Both the position numbers and the translations under genes were made by a program. Below, in pieces: positions 32,827 to 44,520 of a DNA stretch of 64,000 bases. The stretch is taken from assembly GCA_951812925.1 (NCBI GenBank), contig OX638368.1, positions 80,148,909 to 80,212,908 of the forward strand, in the 5' to 3' direction. Under the pieces are notes generated by a model that worked only from the letters and a program-made list of their open reading frames with translations, ran no database searches and had not been told where the DNA came from. Position 1 is the stretch's first letter. Each line of letters opens with the position of its first letter. The stretch comes from Calliopum simillimum. Taxonomy: Eukaryota; Arthropoda; Insecta; Diptera; Lauxaniidae.

Positions 32827-33671
32827 TGATTAAATTAAATTTATTGGTAGAGTTAGAATGAGTGGGAATAGTATCAGTTTGAAGGAGATTCATTAAAGTC
32901 AAATGCAAACACGATTTTTAGTTTTTGAAGTTCTTCAGACCCAAATAATTTCTGCCCTTTGTCAACTAAATGCTTAAAATAGCTTTCGTAAGCTTTTTTA
33001 AGTACTAGTAGGATTAATGTTCACGCAATCGTCTCGTACAAGATCTTGAAGGAAAAATTCAAAGATATCAAAATATTTTGACCTAGCACGGCACATTTTG
33101 TCTTAATTGAATTGAAATTTCCAATAAAAAAATCACTGAAGTTAATGAAAGTGAACATTTATTCATTGAATTTAATGAAACATTAATGGAGATTTTCATT
33201 AAAGTTTCATTAAATTTAGTGATAGTGAAAATTTGTTTCATTGGATTTAATGAAACATTAATGAAAATTTCCATTAAAGTTTCATTAAATTTAGTGGAAG
33301 TGAAAATGTTTCATTAAATTTATTGCAACATTTATTGAAAATTTTCATTAAAGTTTCATTAAATTCAATGGAACAAATTTTCACTTTCAATAGATTTAGT
33401 GATAATGGAAAATTTGCCATTACCACTAAATCAATTTTTTGATAGTGAATGAATTTTCACTATCACTAAATTTAGTGGAAATATTATTTAAAACTTTTAA
33501 CTAAATTTAGTGATAATGAAAATCTTTTTCATTACCACTTAATGAATTTTTTGATAGTGAAGGATTTTGCACTAACACTAAATAAATTCCTTGATAGTGA
33601 ATATTTTTTCACTAGTACTAAGTTTAGTGAAAAATAAAATCTAATGCAAAACCCCCAAGTCTGACAATAGT

Positions 33672-35087
33672 AAACGTTTGTTTCGTTCTGGAACGGAGCT
33701 AATGTCCATAAAAAATATCTAAAAATCAGCTGTTCGCACTTAGGAAATTTCCGCTCATGCTTACACTCTTCAATCGACGATAAAAAAAGAAACAACAATA
33801 TGATTTTGACAAACATAAGACTTCAACGCAAAGCTCTTTATTTCGGTATGGCGCTTGACGCTTTTGTATAAAGTTAAATAACGCAACGCCTGACGCTCCA
33901 ATTTAAGTATGGCAGTTATACACATGTTTATTTGTTCACTGTAGCTAAAATCAAATATTCGTATCCAGTGTTAACTTAGCCTGAGTGCCTATTGACTACT
34001 TTTTGTGAACAAAACTTTATTCAGTAGTGTGGAAACTTTGTTCTTTTTTTTTGCATCACTGTGAAAAAAACGTAAACTAATGAGATTTTCCTAAAACCGC
34101 ACTTCATTGACTTCATCTGTATTTATAATATTTTGATACTTCGTCAATTTCAGTCTTTTGTAAAAATGGCTTCTTCAGGTTCGTTTCTTATAATTAATAA
34201 AACAAAAAACACATGCAAATTTTCTTTTTGCCTGCGAGGCTACTTTTTTTTTAAGTTTAAAGTATGTTGTCATTTTGTTCATAAAGTATTGTCATTTTGT
34301 TCATAAAGTATTGTCATTTTTGGCCGTGCCTCGTGGCTAGTACACGTAATATAATAATTGTCATTTAGTTATCGTTTTTAAAATGTATCAACAAAATCGA
34401 ATTTTAACACTACAAATTGTACATACTAAATATTTTCCCAAAATGAATGTACGATACCACCCGTATGCTTTTATAATTTTGTAATATGACGTATTTAAGT
34501 AATATATACATAAGTATATCTTTTACCCTTTGTATAAATGTGCACTTTGCAACCATTCTACGCTTAATTAACTTAATGTGAAGCTAGGACATTCAGGTAT
34601 GAGTTCTAAATTAAATTCGTTGTTTTTCTTATTAATAAAGAGCAAGTTCAGTTTATTGATAATTGATAATCTTTTTTAGGGTTAAAAGGCCTTAAAAATT
34701 AATTACAACGAAAAGTTGGCTCATATCTTGTTTTGGAAATATAACCATCGATTTCTCTGGATGTATGTATCTATATAGCTTTAAAATTCATAAACCCTGG
34801 AAGGATTTGAAAAATATTGGTGTCATCAAATGTATTTTAGCAAACTATAAAATGATTACAGAAGTTAAATCTGTTAGCAGAAACACATTAGAAGCCAGAA
34901 CGACACTGAAGCATATAAACATATGGGCATTACAGTGGTCCAGAATCCAAAAGTGTTAAAATTTCAAAGTGCGTACAACTTTTTTGGAACCGGGTCCTGC
35001 TCATTACAAAAAGTGCTTTGGAACGAGAAAAATATTGAGTTTAGAATTTCTACAACAAGCTTGAAGTGTTTGAACAAGACAAGGTAG
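33672..35087. other. AT-rich sequence with an F1 fragment, no gene
   Basis: 34670-34860 carries weak F1 words (GGAAATATAACCATCGA, AAGGATTTGAAAAATATTGG). AAAGTATTGTCATTTTGTTC repeats twice near 34285. No coding sequence is supported. Confidence 0.35.
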
Positions 35088-35975
35088 AGTAACTTCGGGT
35101 AATGTGATATAGGCGGGTAATGTGATATACCAGCATATCTCCTTAAATAAACAACTCCATAATGATTTTTTCGTCAACACCACAGTAACTGAAAAAGAAA
35201 AGTGCTGCAAGTTTTTGAGCGCCCACCTTTATTTATTCTGCCTTCAGTGTGGTAAAATCGATTTAGCAGTGAATAAAAACTTTATTTGCGTGTGCTTTAT
35301 GCTAGGATCTAGCGTAAACTAAAATTGATATCATAGCCGAAATATTAAATTCTGCTAGTGGGTGAATATACCTAAGCATAAATCGATTGAATTTTTTATT
35401 TGCTGGAGTGTGTTTTTCAAAATAACCTGATTGTTATAAAACTGAAATTCGGGTAATGTGATATAGTGCACTTCTGGCACCGAAAATATTTGATGGTCCA
35501 CTTACAATGCAAAATGTTTGGCACGATGGTATTTTGGCCCAAATCTAAAACGTTTTTCCTTATTAACAATTTGTTGGTCCAACATTTTTATATAAAGGTC
35601 ACAGTTTTTAATAAAAATGAGCTTAAGCTTTGTAAAAGCGATTTTAGTAATGTTTATCACTCCTTACCTGAAGTAAAAGTTCCACAACTAAAGTAACTTT
35701 ATAACACGATGATCTTTTTGCCGAAAATGCAATTTGTTGGGATATGGGATATAGTATATCACATTACCCGCCAATTTTATTTTTTAACTTTTTTTGCCTT
35801 TTTTCAATTTTGTTGAAATAGCTTGAGATTGGCTCACGCTAAAGAACTCCAAAATCATGATATACTGCACAATACATCAATAAAACATAATACATAAAGG
35901 GATAGCAGCTATGCTTTGAAAACTACGTGTAATTTAAAAAACAAAAATGCCTATATCACATTACCCGAACTTACT
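35088..35975. mobile_element. DNA element with repeated GGGTAATGTGATAT motif
   Basis: The ends are AGTAA(C/G)TTCGGGTAATGTG, inverted at 35088 and 35975. The core GGGTAATGTGATAT occurs near 35098, 35114 and 35453 on the plus strand and near 35755 and 35952 on the minus strand. Repeated subterminal copies of a TIR motif usually mark transposase-binding sites. No transposase frame is recognisable and I could not settle the target duplication. Confidence 0.6.
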
Positions 35976-36497
35976 ATATTTCAAGTATTAAATACTTTTT
36001 GCTATATTCCGCGCTAAAAATAATTTATTTACCCTTTGGCAGTTTTTTTTTTTAGCAGCACTTTCATTTATTTTTATTTATTTAATAAATAAATAAAATT
36101 TACTCTTTGCCAGTTTTTTTAGCAACACTTTGAACTTCAAATTTTGTAAATTTTTTGAGGTATCTGAACTTTCAAGAAGTGATTTTTTCTTATAATACTC
36201 TAGCGTTTTTTTTTAGGTCTTATATTTTTAATCTCTAATTTATCTTTAAAATCTCTTCAACAACAAAGCTATAATTTATACTTTTTTTTTACTAAAAACA
36301 ATAGCATTAAAATAGCAATAATTTCCAATCAATCCTGAGCAGTACTAAAAGATCATTGCAAGCAACGAAAAATGATATTCCTCTGAGAAAATCGTATGAG
36401 CAAAGAGAACGAGAACATAAACAACAAATTTTTATTTATTAAATGAAATATTATTGGTGTAAAAAATGTATAAAAGCATGATAAACTCAAACCTATA
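35976..36497. other. AT-rich sequence
   Basis: No gene is seen. A short direct repeat (TTTACCCTTTGGCAGTTTTT and TTTACTCTTTGCCAGTTTTT) lies at 36028 and 36099. Confidence 0.35.
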
Positions 36498-37780
36498 CAG
36501 TGTGACAAATATGTCTTCATACAAAACTTTGAAGCACTGTATCTTTTGGAAACATAGTAGCATTAATAAAATTTTCATTGCACAATATTTTGTAATATTT
36601 CAGTTATATGGAAAAATAAATTCAAATCGTATAAGACGCGAGAGTAGGAAGTAATTCAGCATGGTTGATATACGCTCTTTAATTGTAAATAAATTCAAAA
36701 GTGGTTTAAGTTGTAGAGCCTTCTTTCGCGAGTTGTCACGTTTAGGAGTTAAGAGGAATTATGTGTATTATACCGTTAAGCTGTTTTTACAATACTGGCT
36801 CCATACAAGATCGTAAAAAAAGTGGGAGCAAAAGGAACGTCCGTACTGAAAGAATCCGAAGAAATTGTGCCCGTTCAGCGAGAAAGATTGCCAAAAATAA
36901 AGGAATGAATCGAGAATCTTTACGGCTCCTTTTGCGTTGCGACCTCAAAATGAAAGCCTTAAAAAAAAAGAAAATGCATGGCCTTACTAATGCGACCGTG
37001 GAAAAGCGATGGCAAAGATCGAAACTGCTCCTTTCTTGGCACGCTGGCGATGCTATAGTTTTTTCCGATGAAAAACTTTTTGTGCTGGAAGCTCCTCACC
37101 ACACGCAAAATGACAGATTATGGGCAGTATCAAAGAAAGACATCCCAAACGATAAGAAGCATGTACCAAGATATCAAAACACGTCATCTATTATGGTCTG
37201 GGGTACCATATCCAGCAAAGGTTAATTGTCGCTAGTCTTCATTGATAAAGGTGTTAAAATGAAAGCTCAGTATTACCTGGAAGAAGTCTTACAGAAAAAT
37301 TTGAAGCCTAGTGTTCAGGCCATGTATGGAGAAGACTATTTTGCTTCCAGCCGGATGGCGCACCTGCTCACACTGCTAAACTGGTTCAAGACTGGTGTAA
37401 GCAAAATTTGACAGATTTTATACCTAAGGATGAATGGCCTCCTAGCTCTCCAGACTGCAATCCTTTGGATTTCTGCATATGGGGACATATGGTACAGTGA
37501 CTCAAGGAATATAAATACAGAAGCTTGAAGGACTTTCAAGCTGCTATTATTGATGTATGGGACAAAATACCGATAACAGTAGTGCGTGATGCGTGTAACA
37601 ATTTTGATTGCAGACTTCGGCGGGTTGTGGCTAACAAAGGTCAGGCCATCGAGTAATTGCTTAATAAACAACATATTTTAACATCATTTATTGTTTGTTC
37701 ATTTAAATTTCCTTAATTAAAATAACATTTAATACAAAAAACCTACTTTGTTTTTGTATCAACACATATTTGTCACACTG
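36498..37780 (+). mobile_element. maT-like (DD37D) mariner element with intact ends
   Basis: Perfect 17-bp TIRs, CAGTGTGACAAATATGT, lie at both ends, with TA on each side (36496-36497 and 37781-37782). At 1283 bp with one transposase frame, it has the standard size and layout of a complete Tc1/mariner element. The transposase is inactivated. A MULE-like foldback has inserted immediately beyond its right end. Confidence 0.88.
36661..37656 (+). pseudogene. maT-like mariner transposase, frameshifted
   Basis: The ATG at 36661 opens a helix-turn-helix N-terminus (IVNKFKSGLSCRAFFREL). The frame shifts at about 36790 to IQDRKKSGSKRNVRTERIRR. It then reaches FSDEKLF (catalytic aspartate 37067) and MVWGTISSKG, a stop at 37223, then a shift back near 37340 to QPDGAPAHTA (aspartate 37354) and SPDCNPLDF (aspartate 37468). 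Exactly 37 residues separate the second and third aspartates, the DD37D spacing of the maT group, rather than DD34D mariner or DD34E Tc1. A further stop at 37498 precedes the natural end at 37656. About 331 codons in all, close to family length. Confidence 0.85.
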
Positions 37781-37786
37781 TATATT

Positions 37787-39608
37787 AGCGCGCCCATATG
37801 TGCGAAATTCTGATGTTGCTTGCTCCCCGTCCATTTCCTGAAATTAGAGGTCAAAAAAATAAGATCTCAAAAAAAAATTTCGAATCGGTAGTGAAAAAAA
37901 CCCAGCCGGTTTTCGATCAAAGGTCGAAAAATTGACTAAAAAAAAGCAAGTCGCTTTGACTACCCGTTACTTAAAACTATTAAATTTTTCATAATATTTT
38001 CAAGACAACTTTTGTAGGGCATTACTAGGTCAACATTATCTTCTTAAAAAGTTTTGGTCCAAAAATTAAATTTGTTGTTGTTTCGGTACAAAAACTTAAA
38101 TTTTTTAAGAAAATTTTCATGACTTTTTTTCTATAAATTGGTTTTTTGTAATTTTCGAAGAGCGAAATATTTCTTCTGGAATTCTTATGTTGTAGGGAAT
38201 CAAATTTTGATTAATTTAAAAGAAAAATTACTAAAAAATATTAGTTTTTAAGAAATGGATCCCGTTTCAAAGTTAAGGAAAATAATTTATTTTTTTCTTT
38301 TTTCATCTTAATTTTTAATTTGGTAAGAAACCATTTTAGTAGTCATATTTCCTAAACTAATTTGGGATCGCTGAACACAAAAGTAGCATATATTTTCGTT
38401 TTAGTGCGTTTTTGGGCTGTTCCAGCAAAGATAATCGAAAATTTCGAATTTCGTGCACGCAGCTCAGGAAAAATTTTCAATCAAGTTGTCGTCAACTGCA
38501 CAAAGGTGTGAAATTGCACCTGAGCATTTACTGAATAAGAAAAACAAGATTTCAAAATTGGTTCATAGCATGGTTTTTAAAATGAGGTCGAAAACGGTAT
38601 TTAAAAAAAACGGCTACAAATCAAAACCAAAATAGTCATTTTATATGTAATTATTAACGCTAAGTTCGAAACTGGACGCGAAATTGCTGTATCATTTATG
38701 GTTTGTGAGATATCTCACCCCTAATGTTCAAGAACCACGATTTTTGAGGTTGTGTAGAACACGCACAAAATCGTTTTGGTCTTTTCTATTAAATGCATCA
38801 TTTAGAACAATTTTTCTTCTTCAAAATGAGTTACAGAATGGTCTTGTATGATTTTTCTTTATAAAGTTATGACCATTTTAAAATAACATTATAAAAGGTA
38901 TAGTAATATGGCAATTGCTATAGAAAATCCATACATGATTTTTAACTTTCATGATGTCATTTTAAAATGATCATAACTTTTTGAAAAAAAGTCGCACAAA
39001 CCCATTTCATAGCTCATTTTAATGGCAGAAAGCAGTTCTAAATGATGCATTTAATAACAACTAGGAATGCATTTTCTTGCATCGAATAAAGTAGCGATTA
39101 AAAGAAAAAAAATTAAAATACTCTTTTTTTCTAACATTGAGATCGGCTCCATACCTTAAAAATTAATATTTTTAAATAATTTTTTTTTGCTGAATTAATT
39201 ATAATTTTATTCTCTGCAATATTAAAATTCCTGAACAAATATTCCGCTCTTTGAAAATTACAAAAAATCCAATTTATAGAAAAAAAGTTTTTGTACCGAA
39301 ACAACAACAAATTTAATTTTTGGGCCAAAACTTTTTAAAAAGATAATATTGACCTAGTCATGCTCTACAAAAGTTGTCTTGAAAATATTATGAAAAAATT
39401 AACAGTTTTGAAGTAACGGGCAGTCAAAGCGACTTGCCTTTTTTTAGTCAATTTTTCGACCTTTGATCGAAAACCGGCTGGGTTTTTTCCACTACCGATT
39501 CGAAATTTTTTTTTGAGATCTTATTTTTTTGACCTCTAATTTCAGGAAATGGACGGGGAGCAAGCAAATTCACAACTTTGCACATTTCATATATCTTGTG
39601 GGCGCTCT
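37787..39608. mobile_element. MULE-like foldback element (F3), copy 1
   Basis: The two ends (AGCGCGCCCATATG and, inverted, GTGGGCGCTCT) are followed inward by long inverted arms: TTGCTCCCCGTCCATTTCC, GAAATTAGAGGTCAAAAAAA and GTCGCTTTGACTACCCGTTA at the left, their complements at the right. A 10-bp duplication ACTGTATATT flanks it (37777-37786 and 39609-39618). Long TIRs with 9-10-bp duplications are the Mutator-like pattern. The copy of the target on the left includes the last four bases of the mariner TIR. No ORF of a MULE transposase is seen. Confidence 0.78.
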
Positions 39609-39618
39609 ACTGTATATT

Positions 39619-40600
39619 TTGTTGTTGTATAGCAAAATTTTTCAACACTTATTTACAAATAATATGATGCAACACTATTTGCACCGGATCGTGAACATGA
39701 CTAATACATTTCAATCAAATTTTACCTAAAAAAAAAAATTTCAAAACAATGTTTTTCATGGTGCTGAAATAAGAAACAGTGATGGAAAAAATAATAAAAA
39801 TGATAGGGACCATAACATTTCGAAGGATATTAAAACTTTGCTGAAGCAAGTACGAGTAATACAAACGCAGCCCACACTGTAAGCTTGATAACGGTACTTT
39901 ATCCACAGCGTATAGTAATTTGTCAATTGAACAAGAAAACAAATTGGAAAAAATAATAGAAACGCGATTTAATTTGGCTTTTTTTTATATAGCCCAGGAA
40001 AATTAGTCGAAAAAAGAGCTGCTGTGCGAAATAATTCCAAATGAATTTTTTTCACCGGAATTGTCTTTAGTAAAGCATGATGAATAAAGAGAAAAAAGTC
40101 CATTGTGCGCATAAAAAGTTATTCAGGTTAAAAGGTCGCTAAAATCAGTTTTTTGCAAATATCTCTCTTACGCAAACTTTTACAGAAAAATTTTTCTCCA
40201 CAATTTTGTAACACAGGAAATTTCCTATTTAAAGATTTAAAAAATGTTTTCGTGTAGCTTATAGTTTAGGAGATAACCCAATTCAAAAAGTTGTGCACAG
40301 TTTTTATATGTAGTGCTACGTATAAGTTCATATTAAAATAACTTACTTTTAAAATTGCGAATACTCTTTAACGAGGAGTCAAAAGATAATTGGAATCCAA
40401 ATTCACTTGGAATTTTTTCGCAGAAATATTCTAATTTTCCTGGGCTAATATATGTAGACCATCAAATAATTTTATTCTCATTCCATTTAAAAACAGTTAT
40501 GAAGGTATTTAGAAAGAAAGTAACAATTCTTGGTCTCTGGTCATGCTAGAACTAAAGTATGAAGGCAAAACAATGTGTGAAATTGCTAAGTTGGGAATGA
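39619..40600. repeat. Copy of the 45.2-45.6 kb repeat, inverted
   Basis: About 39990-40400 is the reverse complement of 45165-45590 at moderate divergence. Shared landmarks are CACAGGAAATTTCCTATTTA, AGCTTATAGTTTAGGAGAT and TTTAACGAGGAGTCAAAAGA. The rest is AT-rich without a gene. Confidence 0.6.
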
Positions 40601-41130
40601 TTTTACTTTAAAAACAGTTTTTTTTTTGTTCAAATGCCCTATTTGTGGAAATTAAGTACAACAACAAAAACAAAAAGTTCTTGTCGGATCTACTTTCGGA
40701 GATATAGCCATATGAAGATCGAGACATATCTTTTATAATAACTGTTATAAGTTGGGAACCCCCTGGAAGGATTTTAAAATTATTAGTGTCATATGAGAGG
40801 TATTTTAACTAGCTACAAAATTGATGCACAAAAGTTCTTAATCCGAGTCATGGTTTTTGAGATATGGCGAATTTTAAAAATTTTGAGCATTTTTTTTTAA
40901 AGAACTGTTTTTCAAAAAAATTTCTTATTGTTTATTTATTTTAAATTTATTTGATTTTAGTAACAAATTATGGAAACCTAATCTATTTCATTACATTTGA
41001 CATGCAGTTTGTACCAAATTTTTTTTTTATAGGAAAACAAAAAAGTAAACCAAAGAAATTTTCATGAAATTTAGCAAAACATTACAAGAACAACAATAAT
41101 ACCAACACCAACAACAACAGTAAAAACAAC
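40601..41130. repeat. F1 foldback repeat, half copy
   Basis: It holds CTACTTTCGGAGATATAGCC, GTTGGGAACCCCCTGG, ATTAGTGTCATATGAGAGGT and the arm end CAAAGAAATTTTCATGAA, then a CAACAACAA tract. Only one arm is present. The right side runs into the non-LTR fragment. Confidence 0.55.
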
Positions 41131-41203
41131 AATCACAACAATAAAAACAACAGCGACTCTACTAGTTATTGGGAGGGTAATAAAATTTGAAAACAGGTCG
41201 AGC

Positions 41204-41641
41204 TTAGTCCGGGAGGCCTAGAAAGTGGACGACCTCTACTGGGCGGGACCATAGGTCAGACGTAGTGAGGTTGGTTGGACGAGAAGGACTGTTAAAAAGG
41301 TGGGAACTGTCATGCGGACTGCGAATGCATAATGGGCACCGATTCGCGACGCCGTTAATCATCTGAGCTCTGTAACTCATCAAGATGAGAGAGTAGCCTG
41401 AACGAAGTTGCCTCCCTAGATAGTGATTTTTCACTATGGTGAATTGATGAAGGGCGGCAATTGAGCACTTTATTGGGTGCCAGTGATTCAATAGTCGTAC
41501 TGGCAAGGCGCCGATGAAGATCATTGAGGGCATCGTGGATAGGTCCAGGGTCCCAGGAGTCAGGCAAGAAGTCCAAAATGGCTTCCCTATGACACCGGAA
41601 GTCCACCCTAATACACCTGTGCGGTGTTGGCTTCCTGACAA
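41204..41641 (-). pseudogene. Non-LTR retrotransposon C-terminal fragment
   Basis: The minus strand ends with LRSGYSLILMSYRAQM, RCPLCIRSPHDSSHLFNSPS, LTTSDLWSRPVEVVHFLGLP. This is the cysteine/histidine tail (CPxC...HDxxHLFxC) of fly non-LTR RT proteins; the final cysteine of the motif is changed to serine. Upstream residues (AINS-type HHSEKSLSREATSF) are in another frame, so there is at least one frameshift near 41420. Catalytic domains are missing. It is 5'-truncated and inactive. Confidence 0.7.
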
Positions 41642-42248
41642 CCCGATAAAAGGAATGTTCAGGATTGTGGCAGCTCAGAAGGAACTACTGTGTTATGAGG
41701 GTGTTGTGTGGCTTGACTTTTAGGAGCCCTTTCTCATCATGCAAGTGGTCTGGAATGGACATGTGGTGACAACCGGTAGCTTTTTATTCTTTTATTTGTA
41801 TAGTTTGGAAAGTGTGGTATTATTAGGGAGTCTTGCAAGTGGCTTTCCATCAAATTCAAACAAAATGTCAATCTGCTGCTTATATTCTTTCCTGAGATAT
41901 GGATCTGTGTTTTATAAATTGTGCCTTCAAATCATTTTCTATCTGCCTATTTGGGATCGTTAGACTGGTAACTGTAGTATCTAACTACTTTTCTAGTTCA
42001 TCCGATGAGAGAAATGGGTTTTTTTAGAGTGGCGAATCAATAATTGGTCAAACTTTTCAGATGTTGCTCGCTTTCCGCCTCGTTTTTTGTCCCCATGGTT
42101 CAAAATAAATAGAAGAATGTACTTTATTTTTGGAGCATTTCATCAACTTAAAAATTGCATACATTGCTTTGGCTTCATACCTTTGGCTTGACCAGAGACT
42201 AATATCTTTACACTCCACGACTCATGAACACAATTGCATTATTAAAAC
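41642..42248. other. Upstream remnant of the non-LTR fragment and unassigned DNA
   Basis: 41642-41760 keeps the base composition of the non-LTR fragment but no readable domain. 41760-42248 holds nothing I recognise. Confidence 0.3.
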
Positions 42249-42905
42249 CAAGGGTGTCAGCGTAGAAGAAAAGTGAGCCAATTTTGGCTCGACCCAACAA
42301 CATCAATATTTCTGTACAACAATTCCAACAACATCAATATTTCTGTACAACATTCACAGAAATAATTTTTGTTGTTTTTTTTTCACGCTCGTCAAAATTT
42401 CGCGTTTTTGTTGCTTTTTTTGCGTACACACAAAATCGAACTCGAACCAACATATAACAACAGCAAAGACTACGTCGCATCAAAAACAACAAACATTATG
42501 GGTATTAATGCGTTGATGCGCAGTAGCGAAAATGCAAGTCTTTTACGCACTAACGCCTGAACGATCAATGTGAATATTTCCATCTTGAGAAATTGCAAAA
42601 GTAGTGCGAAATTTTTGGCAAAATTTTTTTATTTTACTAATATCAAAATTTAGCAAATTGCACTTTCGCAACGACGCAAGGGCATTGCGCATCAACGCGT
42701 GAGTTCCCCTAATTTTTGTGTGTGTCCTAGTCCTTAGAAATTTTGAAAATTGTTGAAGTATTATTGTTGTTGTAAACGAGGCATGAAAAAACAACAAAAA
42801 ATTGTTTTTTTGTTTGTTGTTACTCGAATTTAAAGTTGTTGTAAAAGCAACGCTGACTGCGCTGCATGCGTTTGGCTCAGTGATTTGAAAACGCTGACAC
42901 CCTTG
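42249..42905. mobile_element. hAT-type MITE, 657 bp
   Basis: TIRs CAAGGGTGTCAGCGT lie at both ends. The 8-bp flanks ATTAAAAC (42241-42248) and ATTAAAGC (42906-42913) differ at one position, an hAT-style duplication. Inside is a direct repeat (AACATCAATATTTCTGTACA at 42299 and 42330) and GCGTTGATGCGC-type palindromes. No transposase. Confidence 0.75.
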
Positions 42906-43119
42906 ATTAAAGCAACAACAGAAGAATTGTTACTTTTCTTTCTACGTAGGCTGCTATATATATTTCTGGCCTAGGCAACACTACGTGTTGCCAGGTGCAA
43001 TCTGACATTTCCATTGGAAAGTTTGACATTTTTTAGCATAAACGTACTCAGTACGTTTTGACGTACGACCATCATTTGTGTTGTTTACAGTAACTTGAAA
43101 AAATCAATTTGGCTAAAAA
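42906..43119. other. Left flank of the mariner fragment
   Basis: It includes GTACTCAGTACGTTTTGACG and CAATCTGACATTTCC. It may contain the decayed 5' untranslated part of the mariner copy that follows. No clear TIR. Confidence 0.3.
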
Positions 43120-43303
43120 ATGGAATTAACTCGTGAACATTTTCGTGCGATCATTTTTTTCGACGTAGATTATCACGACAAGAGTGCAATCTTTGTATGG
43201 CGATAAAGCGCCATCCTATAGCACTGTGAAAAACTGGTTTAATGAATTCAATCGTGACCGACGCTCGCTCAAAGACGAATTCCGAGAAGGTCGTCCAAAA
43301 TGT
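43120..43303 (+). pseudogene. mariner transposase N-terminal fragment
   Basis: The ATG at 43120 opens MELTREHFRAIIFFD, the N-terminus of irritans-type mariner transposases. After a frame shift near 43165 it continues SLYGDKAPSYSTVKNW, FNEFNRDRRSLKDEFREG and RPKC, the second helix-turn-helix and the linker. It stops at 43303; the whole catalytic domain is absent. Confidence 0.8.
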
Positions 43304-43677
43304 TAAGGTGTCTGTCGTTTTGAAGAAAAGGGGTGGCACTTTTAACTACCATAAAACGCTGGAAGTTACCTTGTCGTGTTATAACTATAACCTTTTTAAA
43401 AATAGAAAAACTGTGTTTTTTGTATCATTAGGTTAGGATATCTCAAAAACCGTGTGAGAAGGAGTAATTTTGAAACCTGATTCAGAATAAGCATGAGCAA
43501 ATACATCGAAAAGGTTTTAAGCAAGTAAAGTGTAACTTATAGCTTAATTGTTGGAGTCATTCTAAAGATAAACCAATGCCTAAAAATAGAAAAATTAGTA
43601 AAAAAATTCGATAAAGTAAAATAAGAAAAAATCACTTCATGAAATTTCAGATACACTATCTCACACAAATAAGCATA
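43304..43677. other. AT-rich sequence
   Basis: GTCTGTCGTTTTGAAGAAAA directly after the mariner fragment may be derived from its far end by internal deletion. No gene. Confidence 0.3.
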
Positions 43678-44212
43678 CCCAGCAAACCAAAGGTTCCGAA
43701 TTCGTAATAAAAATTCGGTAAGTCTCTCCGATTTCGGTATCGAAATCGTTACGAATTTTGTATGAGAGGGTTGACACGAATTCGTAACGAAATTTCTGAA
43801 CGAATTCATAACTAAATTTCTTAAAGAATTCGTTCAGAAATTTCTTAACGAATTGGTAACGAAATTTAATTTATGTATTTTTATATACATATGTATGTTT
43901 TTATTATATAAGTGTGCATGGGCATTTTCAAGAGACTTGCATATATCATTGTGCGTTACATATTTGAAGTTATTCAATAATAACAAAATGTTAGTCATTA
44001 TGTCTGCGAGATATATTCTATTAAAAATGTGTATTGAATACTGACATAATAGTCTTTTTCAAACAAAATTATAAAATGGAAACAAGAAAGAAAAAGTTTC
44101 AAAAAATCTTTACGAAATAGTTACGAATTCGTAACGAAAACTCTAAACAGTTTTGAATTTGTTCCGAAAAAGTTTGAATTCGGAAAAAGTCGATTTGGTT
44201 TGGTGGGTTGGG
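43678..44212. mobile_element. 535-bp TA-flanked MITE with GAATTCGTAACGAA palindromes
   Basis: The ends CCCAGCAAACCAAA and, inverted, TTTGGTTTGGTGGGTTGGG align with a small gap, and TA lies on both sides (43676-43677 and 44213-44214). Just inside each end, words such as GAATTCGTAACGAAATTTC are repeated in both orientations. The central 0.2 kb (43870-44080) is plain AT-rich. No coding capacity. Confidence 0.6.
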
Positions 44213-44520
44213 TACGCACTGCCAATTGTTTTGTATGTTTTCATCATACAATTTTGAATACTCAACTTGAACTTTTTATTTCTTTATATGCAGTCTTATG
44301 TACTTTTTGACACTGAATCCGACTGCATCCTCAGAAAATATCTGCATTATTTCGAGATATCCTTGCTTGAAGTTGGAGAGAACGCTTTAGGCTTATGGCA
44401 AAGATAAAATAAATAGAAAGATGGTTCACTGCCATACATTTGCATGTCCTATGCAAAATTTCTTGTGGGACCTAAATTTAGTACCAAATAAAGGTCTGCA
44501 TCAGTTGAATCATTAACCAA
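44213..44520. repeat. Fragment of the 10917-type dispersed repeat
   Basis: 44276-44400 matches 10917-11040 (TTTATATGCAGTCTTATGTA, ATTTCGAGATATCCTTGCTT, GGAGAGAACGCT). The remainder up to 44520 is unassigned. Confidence 0.5.

Larger units (their letters stand above)
32050..33663. mobile_element. hAT-like non-autonomous element, 1.6 kb, internally repetitive
   Basis: The ends are CAGACTTGGGGGT and, inverted, CCCCCAAGTCTG. An exact 8-bp duplication ACAATAGT flanks it (32042-32049 and 33664-33671). CAG-starting TIRs with 8-bp duplications are the hAT pattern. Most of the inside consists of short words (TTTAGTGATAGTGAAAA, TTCATTAAATT) in both orientations, including an 88-bp tandem array. A unique 0.37-kb stretch at 32740-33110 carries a 70-bp hairpin. 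No transposase. Confidence 0.8.
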
